A stretch of 64,000 bases of DNA from Acidobacteriota bacterium (GTDB lineage Bacteria; Acidobacteriota; Blastocatellia; Pyrinomonadales; Pyrinomonadaceae): contig JAFAVK010000015.1 in assembly GCA_019242475.1 (NCBI GenBank), forward strand, positions 51,834 to 115,833. Reading direction: 5' to 3'. Every line of letters starts with the position of its first letter. The first letter of the stretch is position 1. The translations under genes and the position numbers were made by a program. This document shows positions 52,664-61,264 of the stretch, piece after piece. The notes below the pieces were generated by a model, which was given only the letters and a program-made list of their open reading frames with translations, did no database searches and was not told the DNA's origin.

Positions 52664-53278
52664 TCACCTCAAGGCAAAAGGCAGAAGGCAAAGGGCAAAG
52701 GGCAAAAGTGCGTGCAGGTCTTCGGCTCCCAACGTCGGCTCTTCCTTTTGATTTTTGCCTTTTGCCTTCTGCCTTTTGCCTTCCGCACGCCCTTCGAGAA
52801 TCAAGTCCAGCGCGAGCAGCGCCGCGCCCGTGCAGATGGCCGCGTCGGCGACGTTGAAGGTCGGCCACTGGAACGAGCCGATGAAGACGTCGATGAAGTC
52901 TATGACGTGGCCGAGCCGCACGCGGTCGGTCAGGTTGCCGGCCACGCCCGCGAGCAGCAGCGCGATGGCGCCGAGCAGCCGGTCGTCCGTCCGCCGCGTG
53001 CGGAAGAAGTAGAGGAGCAGGCCGACCACCGCCAGTGCCGCCAGCGCCGCCAGCATCCAGCGCCCGAACTCGCCGCCCTCCTGCAAGCGCCCGAAAGCCA
53101 CCCCCGGGTTCTCCGCGTAAGAGAAGTGCAGCAGCCCGTCGAAGGCGCGCACGACCTCGCCGTCCTTCAGGCGCCGCACGGCCCAGGCCTTCGACGCCTG
53201 GTCGGCCATGTAGACGGCGAACGCGGCGGACAGGTACGCCAGGCGCCAGCGGAAGAAGCCTTGAGGTCGCGCGCTCAA
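52664..53278 (-). CDS. lspA: Lipoprotein signal peptidase II with repeat-derived C-terminal extension
   Basis: Cleaves prolipoprotein signal peptides after Lgt action. The core (about 160 residues) has DQASKAWAV, NPGVAFG, and the catalytic Asp pair in GNLTDRVRLGHVIDFI and FNVADAAICTG, with four membrane helices. The last 40 or so residues are not LspA: they are the GGCAAAA-type hairpin (52671-52782) read in frame as KRQKAKGK on one arm and LLPFALCLLPFAL on the other. The stop TGA falls just outside the arm, next to the lgt start. A TTG at 53278 overlapping the ileS stop is the likely start; an ATG 34 codons further in would cut into the first helix. Confidence 0.9.
   Translation of the reverse strand: MSARPQGFFRWRLAYLSAAFAVYMADQASKAWAVRRLKDGEVVRAFDGLLHFSYAENPGVAFGRLQEGGEFGRWMLAALAALAVVGLLLYFFRTRRTDDRLLGAIALLLAGVAGNLTDRVRLGHVIDFIDVFIGSFQWPTFNVADAAICTGAALLALDLILEGRAEGKRQKAKGKNQKEEPTLGAEDLHALLPFALCLLPFALR
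52671..52782. repeat. Heptamer hairpin element, GGCAAAA family, inside lspA
   Basis: Arms 52671-52708 and 52745-52782 match at 34 of 38 positions, the outer 22 perfectly. Units are GGCAAAA, GGCAGAA and GGCAAAG. It has no stop codon in the lspA frame, so it is translated as the C-terminal tail. Confidence 0.93.
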
Positions 53279-56200
53279 CTGATTCCCCCTTCGGCCTCGA
53301 TCTCGGCCAGCGCCTCGACGCAACGCTCGCACGCGGTCGGGTAGCGCGTGAACGTGCCGACGAGCGTCGAGTAGTTCCAGCAGCGCTCGCACTTCGCGCC
53401 CGCGGCGCGCTCGACCGTGACGCGGATGTCCTCGCCCGCCTCCGCTTCGAGCAGCGTCAGAGAGACCTGCGAGACGATGAAGAGGTAGCGCAGCTCTTCC
53501 CGATGACTTTCAAGCAGCTCGAACGTCGAACGCCTCGCTTCCAAACGGACGTGCGCTTCGAGACTACTCCCGATGAGCTTCGCCGTGCGCGCCTCCTCCA
53601 GAGCACGCAGCACCACGTCGCGCACCTCGAAGAGCCGCGCCCAGCGTTCGAGCAGGCCCGCCTCGCGCTCCGCGCTCAGCGCCACAGGGAACTCCGCCAC
53701 GTGAACCGACTCCGGGATCGTAAAACCCTCGTCAACTACACTGTCAGCGTCCACCGCGCTCCCGCCAGCAACCCTGTCACCAACGGTCTTCCTCGCCGCC
53801 GCCGCGAGCTTCACCTCCGGCAGATTCTCCCAAATCTCGTCGGCCGTGAACGAGAGCACCGGCGCGAGCAGGCGGGCGAGCGCGTCGGCGATGTAGTTCA
53901 AGGCGGTCTGTGCCGAGCGGCGGGCCGCCGACTTCGGCGCGGACGTGTAGAGCCTGTCCTTCGTGATGTCGAAGTAGCGCGCCGAGAGCGTCACCGTGCA
54001 GAAGGCGTCCAGGGCGCGGTAGACGGCGTGGAAGTCGTAAGCCTTGTAAGCCTCCAGCGCGCGCTCGACCACGCGATCCAGCTCCGCGAGCGCCCAGCGG
54101 TCGATCTCGTGCAGCTCGCCCAGGGCGACGCCGTCGGCGACGGGGTCGAAGCCGTCGAGGTTGCCGAGCGCGAAGCGCGCCGTGTTGCGAATCTTCCGGT
54201 AAGAATCCGCGACGCGCGAGAGAATCTCCGGCGAGCAGCGCATGTCCTCCCGGTAGTCGGAGGAGGTGACCCACAGCCGCAGGATGTCTGCGCCCGAGTC
54301 CTTGACGAACTCCTCGGGCGCGATGGCGTTGCCGGCGGACTTGTGCATCGCGCGCCCCTGCGCGTCGAGCGTCCAGCCGTGCGTGACGACCGCGCGGTAC
54401 GGCGCCGCGTCGTGCGCCGCGAGGCCGACCATCAGCGAAGAGTTGAACCAGCCGCGGAACTGGTCGCCGCCTTCGAGGTACACGTCCGCGGGCCAGCGCA
54501 GCCCGTCGTAGGCTTCGAGCACCGCGACCGAAGAGACGCCGCTGTCGAACCACACGTCGAGGATGTCGGTCTCCTTCGTGAACTCGGTGCCGCCGCAATC
54601 CTTACACTTGTAGCCCTCGGGCAGGAGCTCTTTCGCCTCGCGGCTGTACCAGGCGTCGGTCGTCTCGCGCTCGAAGAGGTCGGCGACATGGTCGATGGTT
54701 GCGCGGTCGGCGACCGGCTCGCCGCACGAGCAGTAGAAGACGGGGATGGGCACGCCCCACACACGCTGGCGCGAGACGCACCAGTCGGGCCTGCCCTTCT
54801 GCATGTTGCGCATCCGGTCGGCGCCCCACGCCGGCACCCACTGCACGCGCTCGATCTCGCGCAGCGCGCCCGCGCGCAGACTGGCCGGCGCGTCCTCCTC
54901 GTTCTCCGTGTAGTTCGTCCGCGGACGGCCGTCCTCATCATTGTCATTCTCAACCGCCGGCGCGGGCGCGTCGGCGGCGGCGTCGAGCGAGATGAACCAC
55001 TGCGGCGTGGCGCGGAAGATGACCGGGTTCTTGCAGCGCCAGCAGTGCGGGTAGCGGTGCGCGTAAGCCTCGGAGAAGAGCAGCGCGCCGCGCTCGCGCG
55101 CGAACTCGACTATCCCCGGGTTCGCCTCGAAGACGCTCTGGCCGGCGAAGTGCTCGACCTCCTGCGTGAAGCGGCCGGCGTTATCGACGGGGCAGTAGAT
55201 GTCGAGCCCGTAAGCCTTGCCGATGACGAAGTCGTCGTGGCCGTGGCCGGGCGCGGTATGAACCAGCCCCGTGCCCGCCTTGCCCGTCGCCTTCTTTTCG
55301 CGCGCGTCCTTCACGTCCAGCTCGGTCTCGCCGTCGGCCTCGCCGCCGAGCGTGACGTGGTCGCCGAGCATGAGCAAGGAGGGGCGGTCGAGCCAGGCGT
55401 GGCGCGCTTCGAGCCGGTCGAGGCGCGAGCCGGGAAAGCGCGCGATGACCTTCGGCGGCCAGTTGACGGTCGAAGGGTTCGGCTCCTCGTCCGACGCGCG
55501 CGGCGCGCCCGTTTCAAGGTCTTCCGCGTGCCCGAGTCCGCACTTGTTCGCGACGTGCGTGATGAGTTCGCTGGCGACGACGTAGACCTCGCCCTCCCTG
55601 CCCTCTATCGCCGCGTACTCGAACTGCGGGTTGACGGCGATGCCGAGGTTGGCGGGCAGCGTCCAGGGCGTCGTCGTCCAGATGAGGAAGAAGATTTTGC
55701 GCGGGTCGTCCTCGTCGCCCAAGACCTCGCGCTTGAAAGTCTTCGCTTCGAGCGAGTCCTCCGAGAGCGGGAACTTGACGTAGACGGACGGGCTCGTGTG
55801 CTCGCGGTACTCGACCTCCGCCTCGGCCAGGGCGGTCTGGTCGTGGATGCACCAGTAGACGGGGCGCGCGCCCTTGTAGACGTAGCCGCGCTCGACGAAG
55901 CGGCCGAACTGGCGCGCGGTCTCCGCCTCGTAGTGCGAAGACATCGTCAGGTAAGGGTTCTCCCACAGGCCGAGGATACCGAGGCGCTGGAAGTCGCGCG
56001 TCTGCCGCTTCAAAGCCTCGGCCGCGTGCTCGCGGCAGATGCGGCGGAAGCTGGCGACGGGCAGGTCTGCGCGGTTCTTGCCCTTCTCCTTGAGCGAGCG
56101 CTCGACGTGCTGCTCGATGGGCAGGCCGTGGCAGTCGTAGCCGGGCACGTAAGGGCTGTCGTAGCCCAGCATCGTGCGCGACTTGACGACGATGTCTTTC

Positions 56201-56436
56201 AGAATCTTGTTCATCGCCGTGCCGAGGTGGATGTCGGCGTTGGCGTAGGGCGGCCCGTCGTGGAGGATGAAGCGCGCGCGCCCCGAACGCGCGCGGCGGA
56301 TCGACTCGTAGAGCCCCGTCTCGGCCCAGCGCTTCAGGCGCGCGGGCTCGGCCTGCGGCAGGTTGGCCTTCTGCGCGAAGCCGGTCTTCGGCAGGTTGAC
56401 AGTCTTCTTCAGCTCAAGCGGTGCCTGTGTTGACAT
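53275..56436 (-). CDS. ileS: Isoleucyl-tRNA synthetase
   Basis: Class I aminoacyl-tRNA synthetase, 1053 residues. It has the HIGH-type motif as PPYANADIHLGTAMNK (about 60), the editing CP1 domain (WTTTPWTLPANLGIAVNP), the KMSKS-type loop as AMHKSAGN, an anticodon-binding domain, and a C-terminal zinc finger with paired Cys (KCERCWNY and ACERCVEAL). A 50-residue Glu/Asp-rich stretch occurs mid-protein (around NDNDEDGRPRTN). Start at 56436 gives MSTQAPLELKKTVNLPKTGF, typical of IleS. The stop overlaps the lspA TTG. The chain ileS-lspA-lgt-rluA is continuous. Confidence 0.96.
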   Translation of the reverse strand: MSTQAPLELKKTVNLPKTGFAQKANLPQAEPARLKRWAETGLYESIRRARSGRARFILHDGPPYANADIHLGTAMNKILKDIVVKSRTMLGYDSPYVPGYDCHGLPIEQHVERSLKEKGKNRADLPVASFRRICREHAAEALKRQTRDFQRLGILGLWENPYLTMSSHYEAETARQFGRFVERGYVYKGARPVYWCIHDQTALAEAEVEYREHTSPSVYVKFPLSEDSLEAKTFKREVLGDEDDPRKIFFLIWTTTPWTLPANLGIAVNPQFEYAAIEGREGEVYVVASELITHVANKCGLGHAEDLETGAPRASDEEPNPSTVNWPPKVIARFPGSRLDRLEARHAWLDRPSLLMLGDHVTLGGEADGETELDVKDAREKKATGKAGTGLVHTAPGHGHDDFVIGKAYGLDIYCPVDNAGRFTQEVEHFAGQSVFEANPGIVEFARERGALLFSEAYAHRYPHCWRCKNPVIFRATPQWFISLDAAADAPAPAVENDNDEDGRPRTNYTENEEDAPASLRAGALREIERVQWVPAWGADRMRNMQKGRPDWCVSRQRVWGVPIPVFYCSCGEPVADRATIDHVADLFERETTDAWYSREAKELLPEGYKCKDCGGTEFTKETDILDVWFDSGVSSVAVLEAYDGLRWPADVYLEGGDQFRGWFNSSLMVGLAAHDAAPYRAVVTHGWTLDAQGRAMHKSAGNAIAPEEFVKDSGADILRLWVTSSDYREDMRCSPEILSRVADSYRKIRNTARFALGNLDGFDPVADGVALGELHEIDRWALAELDRVVERALEAYKAYDFHAVYRALDAFCTVTLSARYFDITKDRLYTSAPKSAARRSAQTALNYIADALARLLAPVLSFTADEIWENLPEVKLAAAARKTVGDRVAGGSAVDADSVVDEGFTIPESVHVAEFPVALSAEREAGLLERWARLFEVRDVVLRALEEARTAKLIGSSLEAHVRLEARRSTFELLESHREELRYLFIVSQVSLTLLEAEAGEDIRVTVERAAGAKCERCWNYSTLVGTFTRYPTACERCVEALAEIEAEGGIS

Positions 56437-56489
56437 GATAAGGTCGCGTCCCTCGTGAATTTCGATAGTAGCGCAGCCAAAGGGCAAAA

Positions 56490-56602
56490 CAAAATTAGTA
56501 GGCAGGAGGCAGATGGCAGGAGGCAGCCGCCCCGCGTCGCGGGGGTTGAGCATTTAACCCACACTTCTCATCATCAAGGTTTTCAACTGCCTATTGCCTA
56601 CT
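56490..56602. repeat. Degenerate AGTAGGC-family element upstream of ileS
   Basis: AGTAGGC, AGGAGGC and AGATGGC units near 56495-56526 face ACTGCCT and ATTGCCT units near 56586-56602; only about 14 of 16 positions pair. It is the least regular copy in the window. Confidence 0.7.
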
Positions 56603-56612
56603 GAAACTAAAT

Positions 56613-56653
56613 CGCCCGGACTACCTGCTCCCTCGCGGAGGATAGTCCGGGCG
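56613..56653 (-). terminator. Hairpin after the DUF948-like gene
   Basis: Perfect 11-bp stem (56613-56623 with 56643-56653) in the 245-nt gap between the DUF948-like gene and ileS. No U-run follows, so it may act as a weak terminator or mRNA 3-prime stabiliser. Confidence 0.45.
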
Positions 56654-56681
56654 CACTTGCTGCGCGTTAAGATGCTCGGGG

Positions 56682-57266
56682 TCAGCCGATGAACATCTCC
56701 TCCTCCGCGTAGGATTCGTTGATCTGCTTCGGGGCGGGGGCCAGCAGGACTTCGAGTCCGCGCCTGACCCCCGCCATAATCGCGGCGATCTCGCGCGCCG
56801 GGTTGATGATGCGCGACGTGACGTAGTTGGTCGTCACCATCAGTTTCCCGTGCGTCTGGTCTATCGAGCTGCTGATCTGCTCTATCTTGTCGCGCGCCGT
56901 CTCGGCCGAGAGCCCGACGATCTCTTTCAGTTCCGCGACCTCGCCGCGGATGAGCGCCATCGACTCCGAGAAGTGGTGCGTCGCCGTCGAGAGGTGGCCC
57001 GACATGACCGTCACCTGATCCGCGACCTCGCGCCCCTGCGCGGCGATGGCCTGCGCCTGCTCGGCCAGCACGCCGACGCGCTCGACGAGCGGGCTGATCT
57101 TCGACTCGACGCTGCGCACCACCCGCACCGCGCGCGCCGCCAGCACCGCCACCACGGCGGCCACCGTGACGGCCGCCAGCGCAATCACCGCGAACGACAC
57201 GGCCACGACCACCAGCACCCAGTACGCCGGGTCGTGCGTGTTCAGTTGTAGCGCCGGGAAAGACAT
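56682..57266 (-). CDS. Membrane-anchored coiled-coil protein, DUF948-like
   Basis: The 194 residues have one N-terminal transmembrane segment (YWVLVVVAVSFAVIALAAVTVAAVVAVLA) and then a long helical, heptad-like region with little Pro or Gly (VESKISPLVERVGVLAEQAQAIAAQGREVADQV) up to about 150. The layout matches DUF948/YtxG-type proteins linked to cell-envelope stress. It is followed by the YtxH-domain gene's partner arrangement upstream, common for this pair. It ends NESYAEEEMFIG. Confidence 0.75.
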   Translation of the reverse strand: MSFPALQLNTHDPAYWVLVVVAVSFAVIALAAVTVAAVVAVLAARAVRVVRSVESKISPLVERVGVLAEQAQAIAAQGREVADQVTVMSGHLSTATHHFSESMALIRGEVAELKEIVGLSAETARDKIEQISSSIDQTHGKLMVTTNYVTSRIINPAREIAAIMAGVRRGLEVLLAPAPKQINESYAEEEMFIG

Positions 57267-57274
57267 AGGGAGTT

Positions 57275-57363
57275 TAGATTTTCAATTTTTGATTTTTGAT
57301 TTGAACGGCCAGCCGCCGCGGCCTTCTTCAAATCGCAAATCAAAAATCTAAAATCAAAATTTC
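57275..57363. repeat. AT-rich heptamer hairpin element, AAATCAA family
   Basis: AAATCGC, AAATCAA and AAATCTA units at 57330-57360 face inverted copies at 57275-57305. The stem is imperfect. It begins directly after the YtxH gene stop (57362-57364). The AT-rich word contrasts with the GC-rich surroundings. Confidence 0.85.
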
Positions 57364-57772
57364 AGGACTGCCCCCCTTCGAGGGCGCGGGGCTCGTTCTC
57401 GGTGAGCGCGGAGGACTCGGTGCGGCGCTTCTCGTCGCGGTAAGCCTGCTTGCCGGCCTCGATGGCCGAGCCGACGAGTTCGCCGCGGCGCGAGACCGCC
57501 TCGCGCGCGCTCGTCGCGAGTTCGCCCGCGCGCGTCTGGGCCGTCTCGTAATACTCGCCCGCGCGCGCCGAGAGCTGCGAGCCGGTCTCGCGCGCGCGGT
57601 CAACGCCCTTGCGCGTCGCGTCGGCCACGTCCTGGCGCAGTTCCCGCCCCGACTTCGGCGCGAAGAGCAGCGCGACGACCGCGCCGATGGTCGCCCCGAT
57701 GGCGAAGTAGGTCAGGCGCGCGCCCGCGTCACCGTCGCCGCCCGCGCGGCCGCGCCCTTGATGCTCTGACAT
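57362..57772 (-). CDS. YtxH-domain protein
   Basis: The 136 residues have a hydrophilic Gly-rich start, one hydrophobic helix, and the YtxH signature YFAIGATIGAVVALLFAPKSGRELRQDV (about 22-50), followed by a helical Ala/Glu/Arg-rich tail. Such proteins are stress-associated and membrane-attached. AAGGAGG is 8 nt before ATG 57772. It forms a pair with the DUF948-like gene downstream. Confidence 0.9.
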   Translation of the reverse strand: MSEHQGRGRAGGDGDAGARLTYFAIGATIGAVVALLFAPKSGRELRQDVADATRKGVDRARETGSQLSARAGEYYETAQTRAGELATSAREAVSRRGELVGSAIEAGKQAYRDEKRRTESSALTENEPRALEGGQS

Positions 57773-57872
57773 AACGCCCGCCTCCTTGCGTGGGAAGTGT
57801 CGCCTCTGAACTGTCACGGCGAGAGTTTTCGGAAACCGTTTTACCTGACCCGCACTATAGCAGAGACTAGTT

Positions 57873-57930
57873 GCCAGAGGCCAGAGGCTAGTTGGGAAGA
57901 TGACTCCTCAACTAGCCTCTAGCCCCTGGC
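57873..57930. repeat. Heptamer hairpin element, GCCAGAG/CTAGTTG family
   Basis: Arms 57873-57894 and 57909-57930 match at 20 of 22 positions with a 14-nt loop. Units CTAGTTG, CCAGAGG. It sits directly after the stop of the gene remnant at 57932. Confidence 0.9.
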
Positions 57931-57931
57931 T

Positions 57932-58223
57932 TCAGGCGGCCGGCTTCTTGTCGGCCTTCGCGCCGAGCAGCTCGAAGTACTGGCGCAGGAGGTCGGAGAG
58001 GAAGTCGTCGTAGTTCTTCAACTTCTCCGGCCCCAGCTCCTTGCTCTCGTACTTCAGCCCGTCGGCCTCGCGGAAGTCCTTCAGGGCGCCGGCGTCGTCC
58101 TTCAGGAAGTGGCGCATCGCGCCGGTGATGTAGAGCAGTTCCTTGCGCTCGCCCGCGCGCCTTGTCGGCGAGCCTGCGCTCGGCGAAGGCCGCGAGCCTG
58201 ATGCCCGCGGCCTTCGCGTCGTC
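57932..58223 (-). pseudogene. Remnant of an unidentified gene, 5-prime truncated and frameshifted
   Basis: The C-terminal part is a clean coding-like stretch (KELLYITGAMRHFLKDDAG, then a Lys/Glu-rich helical tail ending GAKADKKPAA). Just upstream, DAKAAGIRLAAFAERRLADKA continues it but in another frame, with a shift near 58150, and that part begins directly after the stop of the sigma-54 activator without its own start. I read this as the 3-prime end of a lost gene. Alternatively a short protein of about 61 residues may start at the internal MRHFLKDD methionine. Family not recognised. Confidence 0.5.
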
Positions 58224-60317
58224 TCACCCGCCGTCTTCTTCGTGCGGCGCGGCGGCCTCCCCCTCGTACTGGCGGAGCTTGCGGTAGAGGGTTTTGCGGC
58301 CGATGCCGAGGGCGCGGGCGGCGCGCGTCTTGTCGCCGCCGGTGTAGTCGAGCGTGGCCTCGATGGCGCGGCGCTCGATCTCGTCGAGCGAGGCGGGCAC
58401 GTCCAGCTCGAGCGTGACGGTGCGCCCCTCGGAGGCGGCGCGCTCGCGCTCGCCGCGTGTGCGCGTGCGCTCCTCGCGCGCGGCCAGGGCGATCTGCTCG
58501 GGCAGGTCGTCGGCCTCGATCTGCCGCCCCGAGGCGATGATGACGGCGCGCTCGACGGCGTTCTCCAGCTCGCGGACGTTGCCCGGCCAGTCGTAGCTGA
58601 CGAGCGCGCGCACGGCCTCGCGCGAGATGCCCGAGACGAAGCGGCCGGTCTTCTGCTTGTAGTGTTCGAGGAAGTGTATGACGAGCGTGTGGATGTCCTC
58701 GCGCCGCTCGCGCAGGGGCGGGACGTGGATGGGGAAGACCGAGAGGCGGTAGTAGAGGTCGCGGCGGAACGTGCCCTGCTCGGAGGCGCGCGCGAGGTCA
58801 ACGTTCGACGCGGCGATGACGCGCACGTCCGCGCGCAAGACCTCGCCGCTCCCGACGCGCGCGAACTCGCCGTCCTGAAGCACGCGCAGCAGGCGCACCT
58901 GCGCCGACAGACTCATCTCGCCGATCTCGTCGAGGAAGAGCGTGCCGCCGTCTGCCTCTTCGAAGCGGCCCCGGCGGCGCTGGCGCGCGTCGGTGAACGC
59001 GCCGCGCTCGTGGCCGAACAGCTCCGATTCGAGCAGAGACTCCGGGATCGCGCCGCAGTTGAGCTTGACGTACGCGCCCTCCTTGCGCCGCGAGTTGTAG
59101 TGGATGAGGTTGGCTAAGAGCTCCTTGCCCGTGCCCGACTCGCCCTGGATGAGCACGGAGGTCTGCGTGTCCGCGACGTTGAGGGCCAGCTCGCGCGCGC
59201 GCAGTATCGCCGGCGACTGGCCGATGATGCGGTCTTCGGCGTGGCGCTCGTGCAGCGCGCTCCTCAAACGCATCACCTCGGCCGAGAGTTGGTCGCGCTC
59301 CAGGGCGGTGCCGATCTGCACGGCGATGCCTTCGACCAAAGCAACTTCATGCTCGTCGAACGCCTCGCGCGGCCCGCCCCAGACGAAGCCGAGCAGGCCG
59401 AAGGTCTGGCTCCGAATCGTCACGGGCGCGACGAGCGCGGCGCGGCCGCCGAGCGTCGCGTTGAAGGCGAAGCGGACGGGCTCGGGCAGGTCGGAGTCAA
59501 TGACGCGCAGCGTGCGCGGCGCGGCCAGGAGCTCCACGACCGCGGGGAAGGCAGAGATGTCGATGGACTTGCCGTGCGACTCGATCAGCTCGCGCACGCG
59601 CAGCGTCGTCGCGTGCGGCGCGGCCTTGAAGGCGGCGAGACTGATTGACTTGCCCGAAGGCTCGACCACGCCGAGCGCGCAGTAGTCGGCGCCGACCAGC
59701 TCGTTGGCGCGCTCAAGCACGTGCGAGGTCAGCTCGCCGAAGTCCGAGCGCGAGTTGAGCAGGTTTGCAATTTCGAGCAGGGCGCGCGTGCGGCTCGCCT
59801 CGCGCTGGCTGTCCGTGTAGAGGCGCGCGTACTGGTAGCCGACGGCGATCTGGCGCGCGATGGACTGGATGAGCGCGACCTCCTCATCGTCCCAGTGGCG
59901 CAAGGCCCTCGTCACGTGCAGGCCCAACAGCCCGAGCACGTTCCCGTCGAGCACGACCGGGACGATGAGGAGCGAGCGCGTGCCCAGGGAAGGCGGCAGC
60001 AGGGACGCGCGCGGGTCGAGGCCGAGCGCGGCCGTGTCGTCGAGACGGATGGGGCGCGCGAAGTCGAAGCGCTCGGCGAGCTGTCCGAAGTCCACGGGGA
60101 AGGAGGTGCCCAGGGACGAGGGCACGTCGGCGGCCGCGCGCCACTCGTGGCTGATGCGCAGCTCGCCCGCGCCGACGAGCTGCACCACGTCGCAGCGGTC
60201 AACGTCCATGATGCGGCCCAGCTCGGCGACGACGGCGTGGAGGAACTTGTCGAGGTCGATCTCGGAGTGGATGTTGGGGGCCAGGCGGTCGATGAGCGCT
60301 TCGCGCGCCTCGTGCAT
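58224..60317 (-). CDS. GAF-domain sigma-54-type transcriptional activator (Fis family)
   Basis: About 697 residues from ATG 60317: two GAF domains (about 5-170 and 190-350), AAA+ domain with Walker A GESGTGKE and Walker [10 protein letters not shown], and a Fis-type HTH ([23 protein letters not shown]). The sigma-54-contacting loop reads GAFTDA instead of GAFTGA, while the 21738 activator has the normal form. No receiver domain, so it responds through GAF ligands. A GTG at 60473 would extend the N-terminus, but codons there include several rare Arg codons. A promoter at 60512-60540 fits either start. Confidence 0.9.
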   Translation of the reverse strand: MHEAREALIDRLAPNIHSEIDLDKFLHAVVAELGRIMDVDRCDVVQLVGAGELRISHEWRAAADVPSSLGTSFPVDFGQLAERFDFARPIRLDDTAALGLDPRASLLPPSLGTRSLLIVPVVLDGNVLGLLGLHVTRALRHWDDEEVALIQSIARQIAVGYQYARLYTDSQREASRTRALLEIANLLNSRSDFGELTSHVLERANELVGADYCALGVVEPSGKSISLAAFKAAPHATTLRVRELIESHGKSIDISAFPAVVELLAAPRTLRVIDSDLPEPVRFAFNATLGGRAALVAPVTIRSQTFGLLGFVWGGPREAFDEHEVALVEGIAVQIGTALERDQLSAEVMRLRSALHERHAEDRIIGQSPAILRARELALNVADTQTSVLIQGESGTGKELLANLIHYNSRRKEGAYVKLNCGAIPESLLESELFGHERGAFTDARQRRRGRFEEADGGTLFLDEIGEMSLSAQVRLLRVLQDGEFARVGSGEVLRADVRVIAASNVDLARASEQGTFRRDLYYRLSVFPIHVPPLRERREDIHTLVIHFLEHYKQKTGRFVSGISREAVRALVSYDWPGNVRELENAVERAVIIASGRQIEADDLPEQIALAAREERTRTRGERERAASEGRTVTLELDVPASLDEIERRAIEATLDYTGGDKTRAARALGIGRKTLYRKLRQYEGEAAAPHEEDGG

Positions 60318-60511
60318 CCGCGCCTTGCGCTCGCGCGTGAGCGTCTGCACGTTCGAGCCCGGTATCGGTCTTTGCGCGGACAACTGTTTGCGGGTTCTCC
60401 TTCGGATGAAGCTCGAAAAGTCTCTCTCGCGGGCCGCGGCGGCCGCCCGGATGAGGAGAGAGTCACGCCCCACTTCGGCCGCACGCCCCTTGGAGTTTTT
60501 GTCGGGCGCAA

Positions 60512-60540
60512 ATCATAGCAAGGCGGATGAGTGAAGGCAA
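60512..60540 (-). promoter_or_regulatory. Candidate promoter whose -35 lies in a hairpin element
   Basis: On the minus strand TTGCCT (60535-60540) and TATGAT (60512-60517) are 17 nt apart. The -35 is part of the inverted GGCAAAA repeat arm (60533-60569). It would drive the GAF-sigma54 activator gene. Confidence 0.4.
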
Positions 60541-60630
60541 AAGGCAAAGGGCAAAAGGCAAAAGGGAAGACGAGAGGCGCACTGTCCTTCATGCTTCCCT
60601 TTTGCCTTTTGCCCTTTGCCTTTTGCCTTC
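60533..60630. repeat. Heptamer hairpin element, GGCAAAA family, perfect 37-bp stem
   Basis: 60533-60569 pairs perfectly with 60594-60630 around a 24-nt loop, the longest perfect stem in the window. The lytic transglycosylase stop is 4 nt from the right arm. Confidence 0.96.
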
Positions 60631-60634
60631 CGCG

Positions 60635-61264
60635 TCAGCGGGAGGGCAGGAGGTCGAAGTAGGAGGAGGCTTCCTCGGGGGTGAGCACGGGGTGGTAGGT
60701 CTTGCCGTAGCGGCCGGTGATGATGCGGACGTAATTCTGGGTCTCGCCGAAGGGCGGGACGCCCTCGTACTTATCGACGTTGCCCTCGCCGGCGTTGTAG
60801 GCGGCGAGCGCGAGCGTGACGTTGCCGTCGAAGCGCTTGAGGAGGAAGCGGAGGTACTTCGTGCCGGCCGTGATGTTCCCCTCGACGTCGTTGCGGTCGT
60901 CGCAGCCGAAGCGCTTGGCCGCCGCCGGCATCAACTGCATCAGGCCCTGCGCGCCAACGTGCGACTCGGCGTCGGTCTTGTACTTCGACTCCTGCCAGAT
61001 GACGGCGTGAATCAGGCGCGGGTCAACGCCGAGGTTGCGCCCCGTCCGCTCGATGACGAGGTCGAGGTCGTGGTCGCCGGACGTGGGCACGTCCGCGGGG
61101 ATGTAGTCGTCGATGGAGACGGCGGCGCTCACCGCCGAGGCCGAGACGGGCGCGAGCACGCGCGTGAAAGGGCTGTCGATGAAGTTCGAGACGACGAACA
61201 TGATGATGACGGCGAAGACGACGTTCTTAAAAGAGCGCAGGGGCTTACGAGGGGTAAAGTGCAT
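60635..61264 (-). CDS. Lytic transglycosylase (SLT domain)
   Basis: Cleaves peptidoglycan glycan strands. The 209 residues have an N-terminal membrane anchor or signal (FKNVVFAVIIMFVVSNFI) and an SLT domain: catalytic Glu in VIWQESKYKTDAESHVGAQGLMQLMPAAAKRFG, then LALAAYNAGEGNV and the C-terminal YVRIITGRYG. A family-1-type Slt without extra repeats. No operon partner is adjacent. Confidence 0.93.
   Translation of the reverse strand: MHFTPRKPLRSFKNVVFAVIIMFVVSNFIDSPFTRVLAPVSASAVSAAVSIDDYIPADVPTSGDHDLDLVIERTGRNLGVDPRLIHAVIWQESKYKTDAESHVGAQGLMQLMPAAAKRFGCDDRNDVEGNITAGTKYLRFLLKRFDGNVTLALAAYNAGEGNVDKYEGVPPFGETQNYVRIITGRYGKTYHPVLTPEEASSYFDLLPSR

Noticed and set aside
56437..56680. T-box leader for ileS
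   Set aside because: No T-box sequence or specifier stem; the region holds only a degenerate repeat and a plain hairpin.
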